Assembly: GCF_963556105.2 (NCBI RefSeq)
Contig: NZ_OY829948.1
Coordinates: 1 to 64,000, forward strand
DNA: 64,000 bases
Direction of reading: 5' to 3'
Source: an uncultured Tolumonas sp.
Lineage (GTDB): Bacteria > Pseudomonadota > Gammaproteobacteria > Enterobacterales > Aeromonadaceae
Shown here: positions 30,251 to 40,016 of the stretch, piece after piece
How the letters are laid out: the number at the start of each line of letters is the position of its first letter
Position numbering within the stretch: the stretch's first letter is position 1
The notes under the pieces: model-generated
Told to the model about the DNA's origin: nothing
Seen by the model: the letters and a program-made list of their open reading frames with translations, nothing else
Database searches by the model: none
Position numbers and translations under genes: made by a program

Positions 30251-31177
30251 TTAAACAATTAAATGACGATTATTATCAAGATTCTCTCTAATTAATTTCA
30301 ATACATCTTGTATATGCATGTCATCTTGTTTCTCTCTAATTAGATAGATACCAACCGATCCTTTTGTATATTCCTCAGCCAAATCCAAACTGATTAAATT
30401 AAATTTATCGAAGAAACTGGCCATCGAACCTGGAAATGGTAAAAGCCCATTTGTATTACAAGCCAAATCAATCGAAGTTATAATTGAATTACTGCGATAC
30501 AGAATTTTTTCTGTTAAATGTAATTGCGTACGTTCTAGCTTTTTCGGCTGTAAATCTTCCATCACATGCACATGGCGTATTTCATCGGGTGTAATTTCAA
30601 TTGTTGGATATTCCACTAAATCATCTAGCGTGCAAGGTCGTAAACTCAGCGGATGCCCTTCCCTGACAAACACTTTATCATGTGAAATAAATAGTGGAAT
30701 AAACAGTACACCGGCACGTTTATTCAGCCCGGATATTTCATGACCAATAAATAGATCAATGTCGCCGCTTAATAGCAGATCCATTAAGCGCAGATGGTTA
30801 CCAATATCGATATAAATATTCGCAGCCGGATGTTCTTGGCGATAGGCATCGATTGTGTCTTTTAGAAAAACATACCACCACGCATGACCAGAACCGATGC
30901 GTAATTCCCGTTCATGACGCTCTTTCAACATCTCTATTTTGGTCAGCGTATTATCATAAATACGCTGCATGATCCGGGTTTGCTCTAGTAATACTTCTCC
31001 AAACTCCGTTAATTTCATGCCGTTAGAAGTACGGATAAACAATTGCACATCGAGTGACTCTTCCAGCTTCTTCATATTGTGAGTCAACGTTGGTTGACTC
31101 AAACACAGTTTTTTCGCTGCATGACTCACATTTTGTAACGTGGCGACTTCGAGGAATTGCTGCAAAATCTTATCCAT
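30251..31177 (-). CDS. LysR-family transcriptional regulator of the alpha-glucoside cluster
   Basis: The N-terminal winged helix-turn-helix covers residues 3-62, with SHAAKKLCLSQPTLTHNMKKLE as the recognition region. The rest is a LysR substrate-binding domain. The ATG at 31177 is preferred over a GTG two codons earlier. It is divergent from the sugar-binding-protein gene, the usual LysR layout, and its product is expected to bind the palindrome at 31196-31218. The same layout, a LysR regulator (palR) next to alpha-glucoside ABC and GH13 genes, is known from the palatinose cluster of Erwinia rhapontici. The inducer is unknown. Confidence 0.85.
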   Translation of the reverse strand: MDKILQQFLEVATLQNVSHAAKKLCLSQPTLTHNMKKLEESLDVQLFIRTSNGMKLTEFGEVLLEQTRIMQRIYDNTLTKIEMLKERHERELRIGSGHAWWYVFLKDTIDAYRQEHPAANIYIDIGNHLRLMDLLLSGDIDLFIGHEISGLNKRAGVLFIPLFISHDKVFVREGHPLSLRPCTLDDLVEYPTIEITPDEIRHVHVMEDLQPKKLERTQLHLTEKILYRSNSIITSIDLACNTNGLLPFPGSMASFFDKFNLISLDLAEEYTKGSVGIYLIREKQDDMHIQDVLKLIRENLDNNRHLIV

Positions 31178-31195
31178 GATCACTCTCTGATATCC

Positions 31196-31218
31196 TGATA
31201 TAGATTAATTCTATATCA
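31196..31218. promoter_or_regulatory. LysR-type operator 2 (between regulator and ABC operon)
   Basis: Arms TGATATAGA and TCTATATCA around TTAAT. It is nearly the same as the site at 29762-29784. It lies 18 bases before the regulator start and 137 bases before the binding-protein gene, fitting autoregulation and activation of the operon. Confidence 0.82.
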
Positions 31219-31355
31219 CAGCCAAAATAAAGCATTTCTTTTTGACCTTTAGCCTCATTAACATAGCCCTCGTTCAAGCATCACACGTTCAGCTGGCTAT
31301 GCTTTATGGATGATTATCCGGCTGAATACTCTAATAACGATGACGAGAGGTTACT

Positions 31356-32624
31356 ATGAAAAAACACACCCTGGGTCTTATCGCTACGTTGGTTGCCGGC
31401 GCACTGAATACTGCGCACGCCGATACGCTGAAAATGGAATGTGCCAGCACCAGCACCGGTAAAGCCTACTGTGATTACATCAAAGCCCGCTTTGAAAAAG
31501 AAACCACCAACAAACTGGAGTTTGTGCAGTTACCTCCCGCATCTGACGAAAAACTAGGTTTATTCCAGCAAATTTTCGCCGCTAAAGACAGTAAAGCCGT
31601 CGATGTATTCCAAGCCGATACCGTGTGGTTGGGTGTGTTAGACAAGCATCTGTTAGACCTGAGTGACAAAGTAAAAGATCTGCAACCACTGTTCTTCCAG
31701 TCTGCCTGGAACAACGATGTAGTTAACGGCAAAGTGAAAGCCATTCCCGCCTTCCTCGATGCGGGTGCTATGTATTACCGCAAAGACTTACTGGCTAAAT
31801 ATAACGAACAACCACCACAAACCTGGGAAGAGCTGACCCGTATCGCCGCGAAGATCCAAAAAGGTGAACGCGACGCCGGTAAGAAAAACTTCTGGGGTTT
31901 TGTTTTCCAGGGTAAAGCCTATGAAGGTATGACTTGTGATGCGATGGAATGGATTGCTTCTTATAACGGCGGCACATTCGTGGATAAAGATGGCAAAGTC
32001 ACCGTGAATAACCCTCAGGCCGCCAAAGCCTTGAATACAGCAGCTGGCTGGATCGGCACCATTTCACCGAAAGGTGTATTGGGATATATGGAAGAAGAGT
32101 CCCGTGCTGTCTTCCAGAATGGCGATGCGGCTTTCATGCGTAACTGGCCATATGCCTATGTATTGGCACAAGATCCAACCAGTCCGATTAAAGGTAATGT
32201 CGGTGTTATTCCAGTACCGAAAGGCGGTGCAGATGGTCAGCATGCTGCGACATTGGGTGGCTGGCAATGGGCAGTTAGCGCTTACACTGAACACCCTGAT
32301 GCAGCTATTCAGCTGATCCGCATTCTGACTGATGCTGAATCACAAAAAATGCAGTTCAAAACCGTGGGCGTCGCGCCATCTCGTTTAGATGTGTATCAAG
32401 ACCCTGAAGTTATGGCCTCTGCACCTTATCTGGCTGAATTCAAGGATGTCTTCGCCTCTGCAGTTCCTCGTCCTGCAGTAGAAACCAAGTCTCAGTTCCC
32501 GAAAGTATCGAAAGCTGTTTTCAATGCGGCCTATGACGTGTTGAGCGGTCGGGCAACCGGTGAAAAAGCAGTTGCCGATCTGGAAAGCAAACTGAAACGC
32601 ATCAAAGGTAAAGAGTGGAAGTAA
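31356..32624 (+). CDS. Sugar-binding protein of alpha-glucoside ABC transporter (PalE/ThuE-like)
   Basis: This periplasmic family 1 solute-binding protein is predicted to capture an alpha-glucoside such as a sucrose isomer, trehalose or maltose. The signal peptide ends near residue 22 (LNTAHA-DTLK). The mature part has the SBP_bac_1 pattern, including AVDVFQADTVWLGVLD, AIPAFLDAGAMYYRKDLL and GGWQWAVSAYTEHPDAA. The ATG has GAGAGG upstream. It is the first gene of the operon; an intercistronic hairpin follows it. Confidence 0.87.
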   Translation: MKKHTLGLIATLVAGALNTAHADTLKMECASTSTGKAYCDYIKARFEKETTNKLEFVQLPPASDEKLGLFQQIFAAKDSKAVDVFQADTVWLGVLDKHLLDLSDKVKDLQPLFFQSAWNNDVVNGKVKAIPAFLDAGAMYYRKDLLAKYNEQPPQTWEELTRIAAKIQKGERDAGKKNFWGFVFQGKAYEGMTCDAMEWIASYNGGTFVDKDGKVTVNNPQAAKALNTAAGWIGTISPKGVLGYMEEESRAVFQNGDAAFMRNWPYAYVLAQDPTSPIKGNVGVIPVPKGGADGQHAATLGGWQWAVSAYTEHPDAAIQLIRILTDAESQKMQFKTVGVAPSRLDVYQDPEVMASAPYLAEFKDVFASAVPRPAVETKSQFPKVSKAVFNAAYDVLSGRATGEKAVADLESKLKRIKGKEWK

Positions 32625-32631
32625 GCATGAT

Positions 32632-32659
32632 AGTGCTGCCCTGATTTCGGGGCAGCACT
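32632..32659 (+). promoter_or_regulatory. Intercistronic hairpin after binding-protein gene
   Basis: Arms AGTGCTGCCC and GGGCAGCACT with an 8-base loop and no T run. Such structures often stabilise the upstream messenger so that more binding protein than permease is made. Confidence 0.7.
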
Positions 32660-32695
32660 GCCGTTCTGCTTTCGGACCACAAGGAGTAAACGTTG

Positions 32696-33697
32696 ATGAA
32701 CCACCATTCCGAATCATTGCCTTCCAAAGGAAGTAGCTCGAAGGCAACGCTGCACAACGAAGTCATTCCTCAGAAGAAAAAACGCAGTCTGCAACAACGC
32801 CGCAGCCGTGCAGCATGGATCTTAATTGCTCCTGCACTGATCTTGTTGGCATCGGTAGCGGGCTGGCCATTACTGCGCACCCTGTTTTACAGCTTTACCG
32901 ACGCCGCATTAGATACCCCGGATGTTTATAACATGGTGGGCTTTGATAACTACCTATCTTGGGTTGATGGCGAAAGCTTTGGTGTATTAGCTGACCCACT
33001 GTGGTGGAAAGCGGTATTAAATACACTCTGGTTTACCGGCATTTCGGTGTCATTTGAACTGTTCTTCGGTATGTTGTTGGCATTATTGATGAACCAAAAA
33101 TTCCGCGGGCAAGGTTTGGTTCGTGCAGCCATTCTGGTGCCATGGGCCATTCCTACTATCGTGACTGCCAAGATGTGGGGCTGGATGTTCCACGATCAAT
33201 ACGGTGTGATCAACGATCTGCTAACACGCGTTGGTATCATCCATGAACCACTGGCATGGATCGCGGAAGCGAATCTTTCTATGTGGGCGGTGGTTTTTGC
33301 TGATGTGTGGAAAACCGTGCCATTCATGGCGCTTATGTTGCTGGCAGCCTTGCAGATGATCCCGTCCGATCTCTATGAAGCCGGTCGTGTCGATGGTGCT
33401 ACTGCATGGCAACGCTTCACCCGTATCACCCTGCCGTTGATTATGCCTGCCATGATTGTGGCGCTGATCTTCCGGGTCATGGATGCCTTGCGTGTGTTCG
33501 ACCTGATTTATGTGCTCACCTCTAACAGTGAAGCCACCATCTCTATTTCTGGTTATGCCCGTGAACAGATGGTCTCTTATCAGCAAATGGGTTCCGGTTC
33601 TGCCGCTTCCGTTTTGGTATTCATGATGGTTGCCGGTATCGCTGCCTGTTTCCTCTACATCGGCCGTATGAATGACGAAGGCAAGGAGAACAAATAA
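32696..33697 (+). CDS. Sugar ABC transporter permease (MalF-like, PalF-like)
   Basis: This is an inner-membrane permease with a basic N-terminal tail (residues 1-40) and six predicted helices. The EAA loop that contacts the ATPase is visible as EAGRVDGATAWQRFTRITLPL near residue 225. The ATG at 32696 has AAGGAG 9 bases upstream; a TTG just before it is less likely. Its TAA overlaps the ATG of the next permease by one base. Confidence 0.88.
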   Translation: MNHHSESLPSKGSSSKATLHNEVIPQKKKRSLQQRRSRAAWILIAPALILLASVAGWPLLRTLFYSFTDAALDTPDVYNMVGFDNYLSWVDGESFGVLADPLWWKAVLNTLWFTGISVSFELFFGMLLALLMNQKFRGQGLVRAAILVPWAIPTIVTAKMWGWMFHDQYGVINDLLTRVGIIHEPLAWIAEANLSMWAVVFADVWKTVPFMALMLLAALQMIPSDLYEAGRVDGATAWQRFTRITLPLIMPAMIVALIFRVMDALRVFDLIYVLTSNSEATISISGYAREQMVSYQQMGSGSAASVLVFMMVAGIAACFLYIGRMNDEGKENK

Positions 33698-34542
33698 TGA
33701 AATTAACTCGTTGCCAACGCCATATTACTCACCAGACGTTGATTTATGCTGCTGCAGCGCTGGTCAGTGTTATCTGTGTGTTCCCGTTTTATAACGCTAT
33801 CTTGACATCTCTGCGTACCGGTCAGGAGTTGTTTCTGACTAACTATCTGCCCACATCGTTCCATTGGGAAAACTACGTAAACGCTCTGATGGTGAATGGT
33901 ATTGCCCGCAGTCTGCTGAACTCATTCATCGTCGCCTCCGTGACGGTGGGGATCTGCTTACTGGTTTCCATTACCGCGGCCTTTGCTCTGGCTCGCATCA
34001 AGTTCAAAGGTCGTAAATATATCCTGTTCACCATCCTGTGTGTCTCCATGTTCCCGCAGGTAGCGGTGCTGTCAGGCATGTTTGAGCTGGTGCGCTTCCT
34101 CGGTTTGTATGACTCACTGGGCGCGTTGATCCTCTCTTACACCACCTTTTCACTGCCATTCACGGTGTGGGTACTGACCACGTTCATGAAGTCACTGCCT
34201 GTGGAATTGGAAGAAGCGGCCATCGTGGATGGTGCTGGTTTGTGGGTCATCATCAGCCGGATTTTCGCTCCCATCATGGGGCCATCGCTGGTCACTACCG
34301 GTCTGCTGGCATTCATTGGTGCCTGGAATGAATTCATGTTCGCTCTGACGTTCATTATCTCTAACGAACAACGCACCGTACCCGTCGCTATCGGCATGTT
34401 ACAGGGCGCCTCTCAGTTTGAATTGCCATGGGGCAACATCATGGCTGCCTCGGTTGTAGTGACGCTGCCGATTATTGTGATGGTACTGATTTTCCAGAAA
34501 CGCATTGTCAGCGGGTTGACCAGCGGTGCGGTGAAAGGTTAA
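33697..34542 (+). CDS. Sugar ABC transporter permease (MalG-like, PalG-like)
   Basis: This is the second inner-membrane permease of the transporter. Six helices are predicted, with a start of TLIYAAAALVSVICVFPFY. The EAA loop reads EEAAIVDGAGLWVIISRIF near residue 170. The length (281 residues) is standard for MalG-type subunits. It overlaps the end of the first permease by one base. Confidence 0.88.
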   Translation: MKLTRCQRHITHQTLIYAAAALVSVICVFPFYNAILTSLRTGQELFLTNYLPTSFHWENYVNALMVNGIARSLLNSFIVASVTVGICLLVSITAAFALARIKFKGRKYILFTILCVSMFPQVAVLSGMFELVRFLGLYDSLGALILSYTTFSLPFTVWVLTTFMKSLPVELEEAAIVDGAGLWVIISRIFAPIMGPSLVTTGLLAFIGAWNEFMFALTFIISNEQRTVPVAIGMLQGASQFELPWGNIMAASVVVTLPIIVMVLIFQKRIVSGLTSGAVKG

Positions 34543-34628
34543 CGCCACATCCACCCGATTATCTGAACGAACTTTTGTGATTAATGGTGTTCCCCACGGG
34601 AACGCCCCACAGTACAGGATGTAAAGCC

Positions 34629-35744
34629 ATGTCTCATTTAAGATTAGAGAAATTAAACAAACGTTACAGCGAACACGCTCAGGTCATCAAATCACTCGAT
34701 CTGCAGGTAAACAGCGGCGAATTTATCGTGATTGTTGGCCCGTCTGGCTGCGGTAAATCGACCCTGCTGCGCATGATCGCTGGTCTGGAAGATATCTCCG
34801 CTGGCAGTATGTATATCGATGGCACCTATGTGAACGATGATACCCCTTCCGAGCGTGGTATCGGTATGGTATTCCAGTCCTACGCGCTTTATCCGCACAT
34901 GAGCGTTTATCAAAATATGGCGTTTGGTTTGGAGCTGGCCGGTAAATCAAAAGAAGAGATCGATGCGAAAGTACAAAACAGTGCACGCATTCTGCAATTA
35001 GAACCATTGTTACAGCGTCGCCCGAAAGATCTCTCCGGTGGCCAGCGCCAGCGTGTCGCGATTGGTCGTGCCATTGCTCGCGAACCGAAATTGTTCCTGT
35101 TTGACGAACCGTTGTCGAACTTGGATGCCGCCCTGCGCGTTCAGATGCGTATGGAAATCGCCAATCTGCATAAACGTCTGGGCTCGACTATCATCTATGT
35201 TACCCACGATCAGGTGGAAGCCATGACACTGGCCGATCGTATTGTGGTGCTGAACAAAGGCAATATCGAGCAAGTCGGTACACCACTGGAATTGTATGAC
35301 CACCCGGCCAATGAGTTTGTTGCACAGTTTATCGGTTCTCCAAAAATGAATTTGATCCCCGCCAGTCTGGTTCAGGCTGGAGAGACAGAAAGCGTAGTGC
35401 GTCTGGATAACGGCAAACAATTGGTACTGCCTATCAGCACACCTCGCCATGCGGAAGGTCAGAGCGTCAATTTAGGTATCCGCCCAGAACATATTCTGTG
35501 GGGCAATGTGCAGGAATCACAATATCAGGCCAATGTTATGTTTGTTGAGCACATGGGTAACGAAACCTACCTCTATCTCGACAATGGCAATGCCAGCGAG
35601 CCATGGGTCGTGCGCAACGCAGAGCGTTCGGTCATTTCTGCCGGACAAACAGTTGGCGTGCAGTTGCCAGTTGAACATTGCTACTTATTTGATGGTGACG
35701 GTAATGCGTTTCAACGCCTGATCTCGACACAAAACAAACATTAA
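34629..35744 (+). CDS. Sugar ABC transporter ATPase (MalK/UgpC-like)
   Basis: ATP-binding subunit that powers uptake. It has Walker A GPSGCGKST, Q-loop FQSYALYPH, signature LSGGQRQRVA, Walker B LFLFDEPLSNLD and the switch histidine in YVTHDQVEAM. A C-terminal TOBE-type regulatory region follows from about residue 235. ATG at 34629 gives 371 residues and has AGGA upstream; an earlier in-frame ATG at 34584 has no support in the family. Confidence 0.9.
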   Translation: MSHLRLEKLNKRYSEHAQVIKSLDLQVNSGEFIVIVGPSGCGKSTLLRMIAGLEDISAGSMYIDGTYVNDDTPSERGIGMVFQSYALYPHMSVYQNMAFGLELAGKSKEEIDAKVQNSARILQLEPLLQRRPKDLSGGQRQRVAIGRAIAREPKLFLFDEPLSNLDAALRVQMRMEIANLHKRLGSTIIYVTHDQVEAMTLADRIVVLNKGNIEQVGTPLELYDHPANEFVAQFIGSPKMNLIPASLVQAGETESVVRLDNGKQLVLPISTPRHAEGQSVNLGIRPEHILWGNVQESQYQANVMFVEHMGNETYLYLDNGNASEPWVVRNAERSVISAGQTVGVQLPVEHCYLFDGDGNAFQRLISTQNKH

Positions 35745-35811
35745 TTAATTCTTCTGGCAGTCGTTCAGACTGCCAGTCTCTGGTTTCCATTACGAAATTA
35801 ACAGGCCGTGC

Positions 35812-37479
35812 ATGATGGACAGTAAAGTATTAGCTAAAAAATGGTGGCATAACGCGGTGGTGTATCAAATTTACCCACGCAGCTTCTGTGATGCCAATAA
35901 TGATGGTATCGGTGATATCGCCGGCATTATCAGCAAACTCGATTATTTACAGCAACTGGGGATCAACATCATCTGGTTGTCCCCTGTTTATAAATCACCG
36001 ATGGACGATAACGGTTATGACATCTCTGATTATCAGGATATTGCCGCCGAATTCGGTACGCTGGCTGAGATGGAAAATCTGATCGCGGAAGCGAAACAGC
36101 GCGATATCCAGATCGTGATGGATTTAGTGGTTAACCATACTTCCGATGAACACCCATGGTTTGTTGAAGCCAAAAAATCCAAAGACAACCCCTACAGGGA
36201 TTATTACATCTGGCGCCAGCCACAAGCTGACGGCTCGGCACCGAACGATTTTCACTCCTACTTCGGTGGTAGCGGCTGGGAGTTTGATGCCACCACAGGC
36301 GAATATTATTTCCACCAGTTCTCCAAACGCCAGCCGGATCTGAACTGGGAAAACCCCAAAGTGCAGGCCGAAGTGCACAACATGATGAACTGGTGGCTGG
36401 ATAAAGGTATCGGTGGCTTCCGCATGGACGTTATCGATCTGATCGGCAAAGAAATCGACCAAAAAGTCATGGCGAATGGTGCCCGACTGCATCCATTATT
36501 GCAGGAAATGAATAAAGCCACCTTCGGACATCGTGATGCCCTGACCGTTGGTGAAGCCTGGAGTGCCACACCAGAGATCGCCAAACTGTATTCTGATCCG
36601 GCACGTAATGAACTGTCGATGGTATTCCAGTTTGAACACATCACTATCGGCTGGCACCCGCAGCAGGGTAAATGGGAGCCACAAGCTTTTGATCTGATCA
36701 AACTGAAAAAAGTCTTCACCAAATGGCAAACCGAGCTGGCAGATAATGGCTGGAACTCCCTGTTTTGGGATAACCACGATTTGCCACGCGCGGTATCTAA
36801 ATACGGTGATACCGGTGAATTCCGCGTGGAATCGGCCAAGATGCTGGCAACCGCCCTGCACTTCCTCAAAGGCACGCCTTACGTCTATCAAGGCGAAGAA
36901 ATTGGCATGACGAACGTGCGCTTTGATTCCATTGATGATTATCAGGATATCGAATCGCTGAATCTGTATTACGAGCGCACTGCCGCTGGCGTACCTCATG
37001 AAAAAATGATGGAAGGGATCTACGCAAACGGCCGCGATAATGCCCGCACACCGATGCAGTGGAACAATGAAATCAATGCTGGTTTCAGCACCGCCAAACC
37101 ATGGCTGAAAGTGAACCCGAATTACACCGAAATTAATGTGCAAGCCGCATTGAATGAACCAGGTTCTGTCTTCTTCCACTACCAGAAACTGATCAAACTA
37201 CGCAAAGAACAGCCGATCATGACCTACGGGCAATACATCCCGTTGCTGGAAGATCATCCTGACGTCTTTGCCTATTTACGGGCACAGGATGATGAGCGCA
37301 TCGTCGTGATCAATAACTTCAGCGCGAAAAAAGTCACTTTGTCGTTACCGACTGAGATCCAATACATCAAAGGCCAGAGCCTGATCAGTAACTATCAGTC
37401 ACACCACAGTCTGGCTGATGAGATCACCCTACAACCTTATGAATCTTTTGCTGTTGCCTACAAGCAACCAGTGGCATGA
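35812..37479 (+). CDS. GH13 alpha-glucosidase, oligo-1,6-glucosidase-like (PalQ-like)
   Basis: A cytoplasmic retaining glucosidase of family GH13 (subfamily 29/31 type). The calcium loop DANNDGIGD lies at residues 28-36. Catalytic residues are Asp206 in GFRMDVID (nucleophile), Glu248 in TVGEAW (acid/base) and Asp323 in DNHD. The residue after the nucleophile is valine, which in Bacillus oligo-1,6-glucosidase favours alpha-1,6 bonds; isomaltulose or isomaltose are therefore plausible substrates (inference). No signal peptide. It follows the ATPase gene and precedes a second GH13 gene by 25 bases. Confidence 0.88.
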   Translation: MMDSKVLAKKWWHNAVVYQIYPRSFCDANNDGIGDIAGIISKLDYLQQLGINIIWLSPVYKSPMDDNGYDISDYQDIAAEFGTLAEMENLIAEAKQRDIQIVMDLVVNHTSDEHPWFVEAKKSKDNPYRDYYIWRQPQADGSAPNDFHSYFGGSGWEFDATTGEYYFHQFSKRQPDLNWENPKVQAEVHNMMNWWLDKGIGGFRMDVIDLIGKEIDQKVMANGARLHPLLQEMNKATFGHRDALTVGEAWSATPEIAKLYSDPARNELSMVFQFEHITIGWHPQQGKWEPQAFDLIKLKKVFTKWQTELADNGWNSLFWDNHDLPRAVSKYGDTGEFRVESAKMLATALHFLKGTPYVYQGEEIGMTNVRFDSIDDYQDIESLNLYYERTAAGVPHEKMMEGIYANGRDNARTPMQWNNEINAGFSTAKPWLKVNPNYTEINVQAALNEPGSVFFHYQKLIKLRKEQPIMTYGQYIPLLEDHPDVFAYLRAQDDERIVVINNFSAKKVTLSLPTEIQYIKGQSLISNYQSHHSLADEITLQPYESFAVAYKQPVA

Positions 37480-37504
37480 ACGCGGCAATTAAAGGATTAA
37501 TGTT

Positions 37505-39181
37505 ATGAGCAAACAAGTTACTCAACGCTGGTGGAAAGAAGCGGTTGCTTACCAGATCTACCCGCGCAGTTTTATGGATTCCAACGGCGATGGCATCGGC
37601 GATCTGAATGGCATTACCAGCAAGCTGGATTATCTGAAAAACTTAGGTATTGATGTCATCTGGATTTGTCCTATGTACAAATCACCAAACGACGATAACG
37701 GTTACGATATCAGTGACTATCAAGACATCATGGATGAATTCGGCACCATGGCCGACTTCGATCGCCTGCTCAGTGAAGTACATAGCCGTGGCATGCGCTT
37801 GATCCTCGATTTGGTGGTAAACCACACCAGTGATGATCACCCGTGGTTTCTGGAATCTCGTTCCTCGAAAGATAACCCCAAACGCGATTGGTATATTTGG
37901 CGTGATGGCAAAGATGGCAAAGAACCGAATAATTGGGAAAGCATCTTTAAAGGTTCTGCCTGGAAAAAAGACGAATTAACCGATCAATATTTCATGCATT
38001 TGTTCTCCAGTCGCCAGCCCGATCTGAACTGGGACAACATGGATGTGCGTAAAGCCGTGTATGACATGATGCATTGGTGGCTGAACAAAGGCATTGATGG
38101 TTTCCGTATTGATGCCATCAGCCATATGAAAAAAGAAGATGGCCTGACTGATATGCCCAACCCGGATGATCTGGAATATGTGCCCTCTTTCGATAAGCAT
38201 CTCAATGCCGATGGGGTGCTCGATTATCTCGACGATATGTGTAAAAACACCTTCACGCATTACGACATCATGACCGTGGGTGAAGCCAATGGTGTCTCAG
38301 CACTCCAGTCGGATGAATGGGTTGCAGAACGTCATAATCGCTTAAATATGATCTTCCAGTTTGAACATGTGAAATTATGGGAAGGCGACCCCACCAGCCC
38401 GCTGAACTTGTGTGAACTGAAAAAAATCTTCACCCGCTGGCAAGAAGAGCTTCACGGTAAAGGCTGGAATGCGCTGTATGTCGAGAACCACGACATTCCA
38501 CGCGTTATCTCTAAATGGGGTAATACTGATCGTTACTGGCGGGAAAGTGCAACAGCGATTGCGGCCATGTATTTCCTGATGCAAGGCACACCCTTTATTT
38601 ATCAGGGGCAAGAGATCGGTATGACTAACACCAAATTCTCATCTATTGAGGATTTTGATGATGTCTGGTCAAAAAACCGTTATCACAGCATGAAAAAAGA
38701 AGGCATGAGCGATGAAGCCATTCTGGGCTGGTTGTCGCTGACCTCTCGCGATAATGCACGAACCCCAATGCAGTGGGATGCCACCGCCAATGCGGGTTTC
38801 TCCACCACCAAACCGTGGTTGAAGGTGAACCCGAACTACACCACAATCAACGTGCAGCAACAGGAAGCGCAACCAGATTCAGTGCTTAATTTCTACCGTC
38901 AGATGATCCGTCTGCGTAAAGCGGAATCAGCGCTGGTATACGGTAACTATGAATTATTGATGGCTGATGACCCGCAGATCTATGCGTATACACGAACATT
39001 GAATTCACAAAAAGTAGTTATCATCTGCAACATGAGTGATCACGAAGCGTTATATCATCATGAGGAATTTAAGCTCTACCATGATCATCTGTGGCTGAAT
39101 AACTACGCGGTATTACCGCACACAGCCGTAAATCGTTTGTTATTGCAACCTTATGAAATTCGGGTTTATCGGGTAAGTTAA
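37505..39181 (+). CDS. GH13 alpha-glucosidase with GEANG signature (PalZ/trehalulase-like)
   Basis: A second cytoplasmic GH13 hydrolase of 558 residues. The calcium loop is DSNGDGIGD (25-33). Catalytic residues are Asp203 in GFRIDAIS, Glu260 in TVGEANG and Asp330 in ENHD. The residue after the nucleophile is alanine, which in Bacillus enzymes favours alpha-1,4 over alpha-1,6 bonds, so it may complement the first glucosidase (inference). The RLDRD-type motif of sucrose isomerases is not seen, so hydrolysis rather than isomerisation is expected. The ATG has AGGA about 8 bases upstream. It is the last gene of the operon. Confidence 0.87.
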   Translation: MSKQVTQRWWKEAVAYQIYPRSFMDSNGDGIGDLNGITSKLDYLKNLGIDVIWICPMYKSPNDDNGYDISDYQDIMDEFGTMADFDRLLSEVHSRGMRLILDLVVNHTSDDHPWFLESRSSKDNPKRDWYIWRDGKDGKEPNNWESIFKGSAWKKDELTDQYFMHLFSSRQPDLNWDNMDVRKAVYDMMHWWLNKGIDGFRIDAISHMKKEDGLTDMPNPDDLEYVPSFDKHLNADGVLDYLDDMCKNTFTHYDIMTVGEANGVSALQSDEWVAERHNRLNMIFQFEHVKLWEGDPTSPLNLCELKKIFTRWQEELHGKGWNALYVENHDIPRVISKWGNTDRYWRESATAIAAMYFLMQGTPFIYQGQEIGMTNTKFSSIEDFDDVWSKNRYHSMKKEGMSDEAILGWLSLTSRDNARTPMQWDATANAGFSTTKPWLKVNPNYTTINVQQQEAQPDSVLNFYRQMIRLRKAESALVYGNYELLMADDPQIYAYTRTLNSQKVVIICNMSDHEALYHHEEFKLYHDHLWLNNYAVLPHTAVNRLLLQPYEIRVYRVS

Positions 39182-39210
39182 TTTTGTGGTAATAAAAAAT
39201 ATAGTCGTAA

Positions 39211-39236
39211 AAAAGCCGCTCGATTGAGCGGCTTTT
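39211..39236. terminator. Bidirectional terminator between glucosidase and aapP
   Basis: AAAAGCCGCTC and GAGCGGCTTTT around GATT; A and T runs on both sides let it stop transcription from either direction. Confidence 0.9.
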
Positions 39237-39253
39237 CATTTAATCTGCGCTGA

Positions 39254-40006
39254 TTAATGCTGCAGGATCTGACTCAGGAACAAACGACCACGTTCAGATT
39301 GTGGATTGTTAAAGAACTCTTCTGGTGTATTTTCTTCAACAATCTGACCTTTATCCATGAAGATCACGCGATCAGCCACTTTGCGAGCAAAACCCATTTC
39401 GTGAGTAACGCACAGCATCGTCATACCGTCTTTTGCCAGTTCAATCATAACATCCAGCACTTCACTGACCATTTCAGGGTCCAAAGCAGACGTTGGTTCA
39501 TCGAACAGCATAATTTCCGGGTTCATACACAAGCTGCGGGCAATTGCCACACGCTGTTGTTGACCACCAGAAAGTTGACCTGGATATTTTAATGCCTGAT
39601 CCGGAATGCGCACACGTTCCAGATATTTCATTGCTGTCGCTTCAGCCTCTTTACGTGGAATTTTACGAACCCACATTGGCGCCAGACAGCAATTTTCTAA
39701 CACAGTCAGGTGCGGGAACAGGTTAAAGTGTTGAAACACCATACCCACTTCACGGCGAACATGTTCAATGTTTTTCAAATCATTCGTTAATGGCGTGCCT
39801 TTAACAATGATATCGCCCTGCTGGTGTTCTTCCAGACGGTTAATACAACGGATCATGGTTGATTTACCGGAGCCTGATGGTCCGCAAACAACGATTTTTT
39901 CACCTTTTTGCACACGCAGGCAAACGTTCTTGAGAACATGGAATTCGCCATACCACTTGTTGACATCATTCAGTTCAACAACGATTTCATTTTTACCGAT
40001 ATTCAT
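39254..40006 (-). CDS. aapP: Amino-acid ABC transporter ATPase
   Basis: ATP-binding subunit of a general L-amino-acid importer. It shows Walker [10 protein letters not shown], signature [10 protein letters not shown], Walker [13 protein letters not shown] and the switch histidine in CVTHEMGFA. The ATG at 40006 is preferred over the TTG one codon before. It is the last gene of the aapJQMP operon and overlaps none of its neighbours. Confidence 0.92.
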   Translation of the reverse strand: MNIGKNEIVVELNDVNKWYGEFHVLKNVCLRVQKGEKIVVCGPSGSGKSTMIRCINRLEEHQQGDIIVKGTPLTNDLKNIEHVRREVGMVFQHFNLFPHLTVLENCCLAPMWVRKIPRKEAEATAMKYLERVRIPDQALKYPGQLSGGQQQRVAIARSLCMNPEIMLFDEPTSALDPEMVSEVLDVMIELAKDGMTMLCVTHEMGFARKVADRVIFMDKGQIVEENTPEEFFNNPQSERGRLFLSQILQH

Positions 40007-40016
40007 CAATATGTCC

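Noticed and set aside
37505-39181. Second GH13 enzyme as a sucrose isomerase
   Set aside because: It shares the GEANG signature with that group, but the RLDRD-type isomerisation motif is absent and no secretion signal is present.
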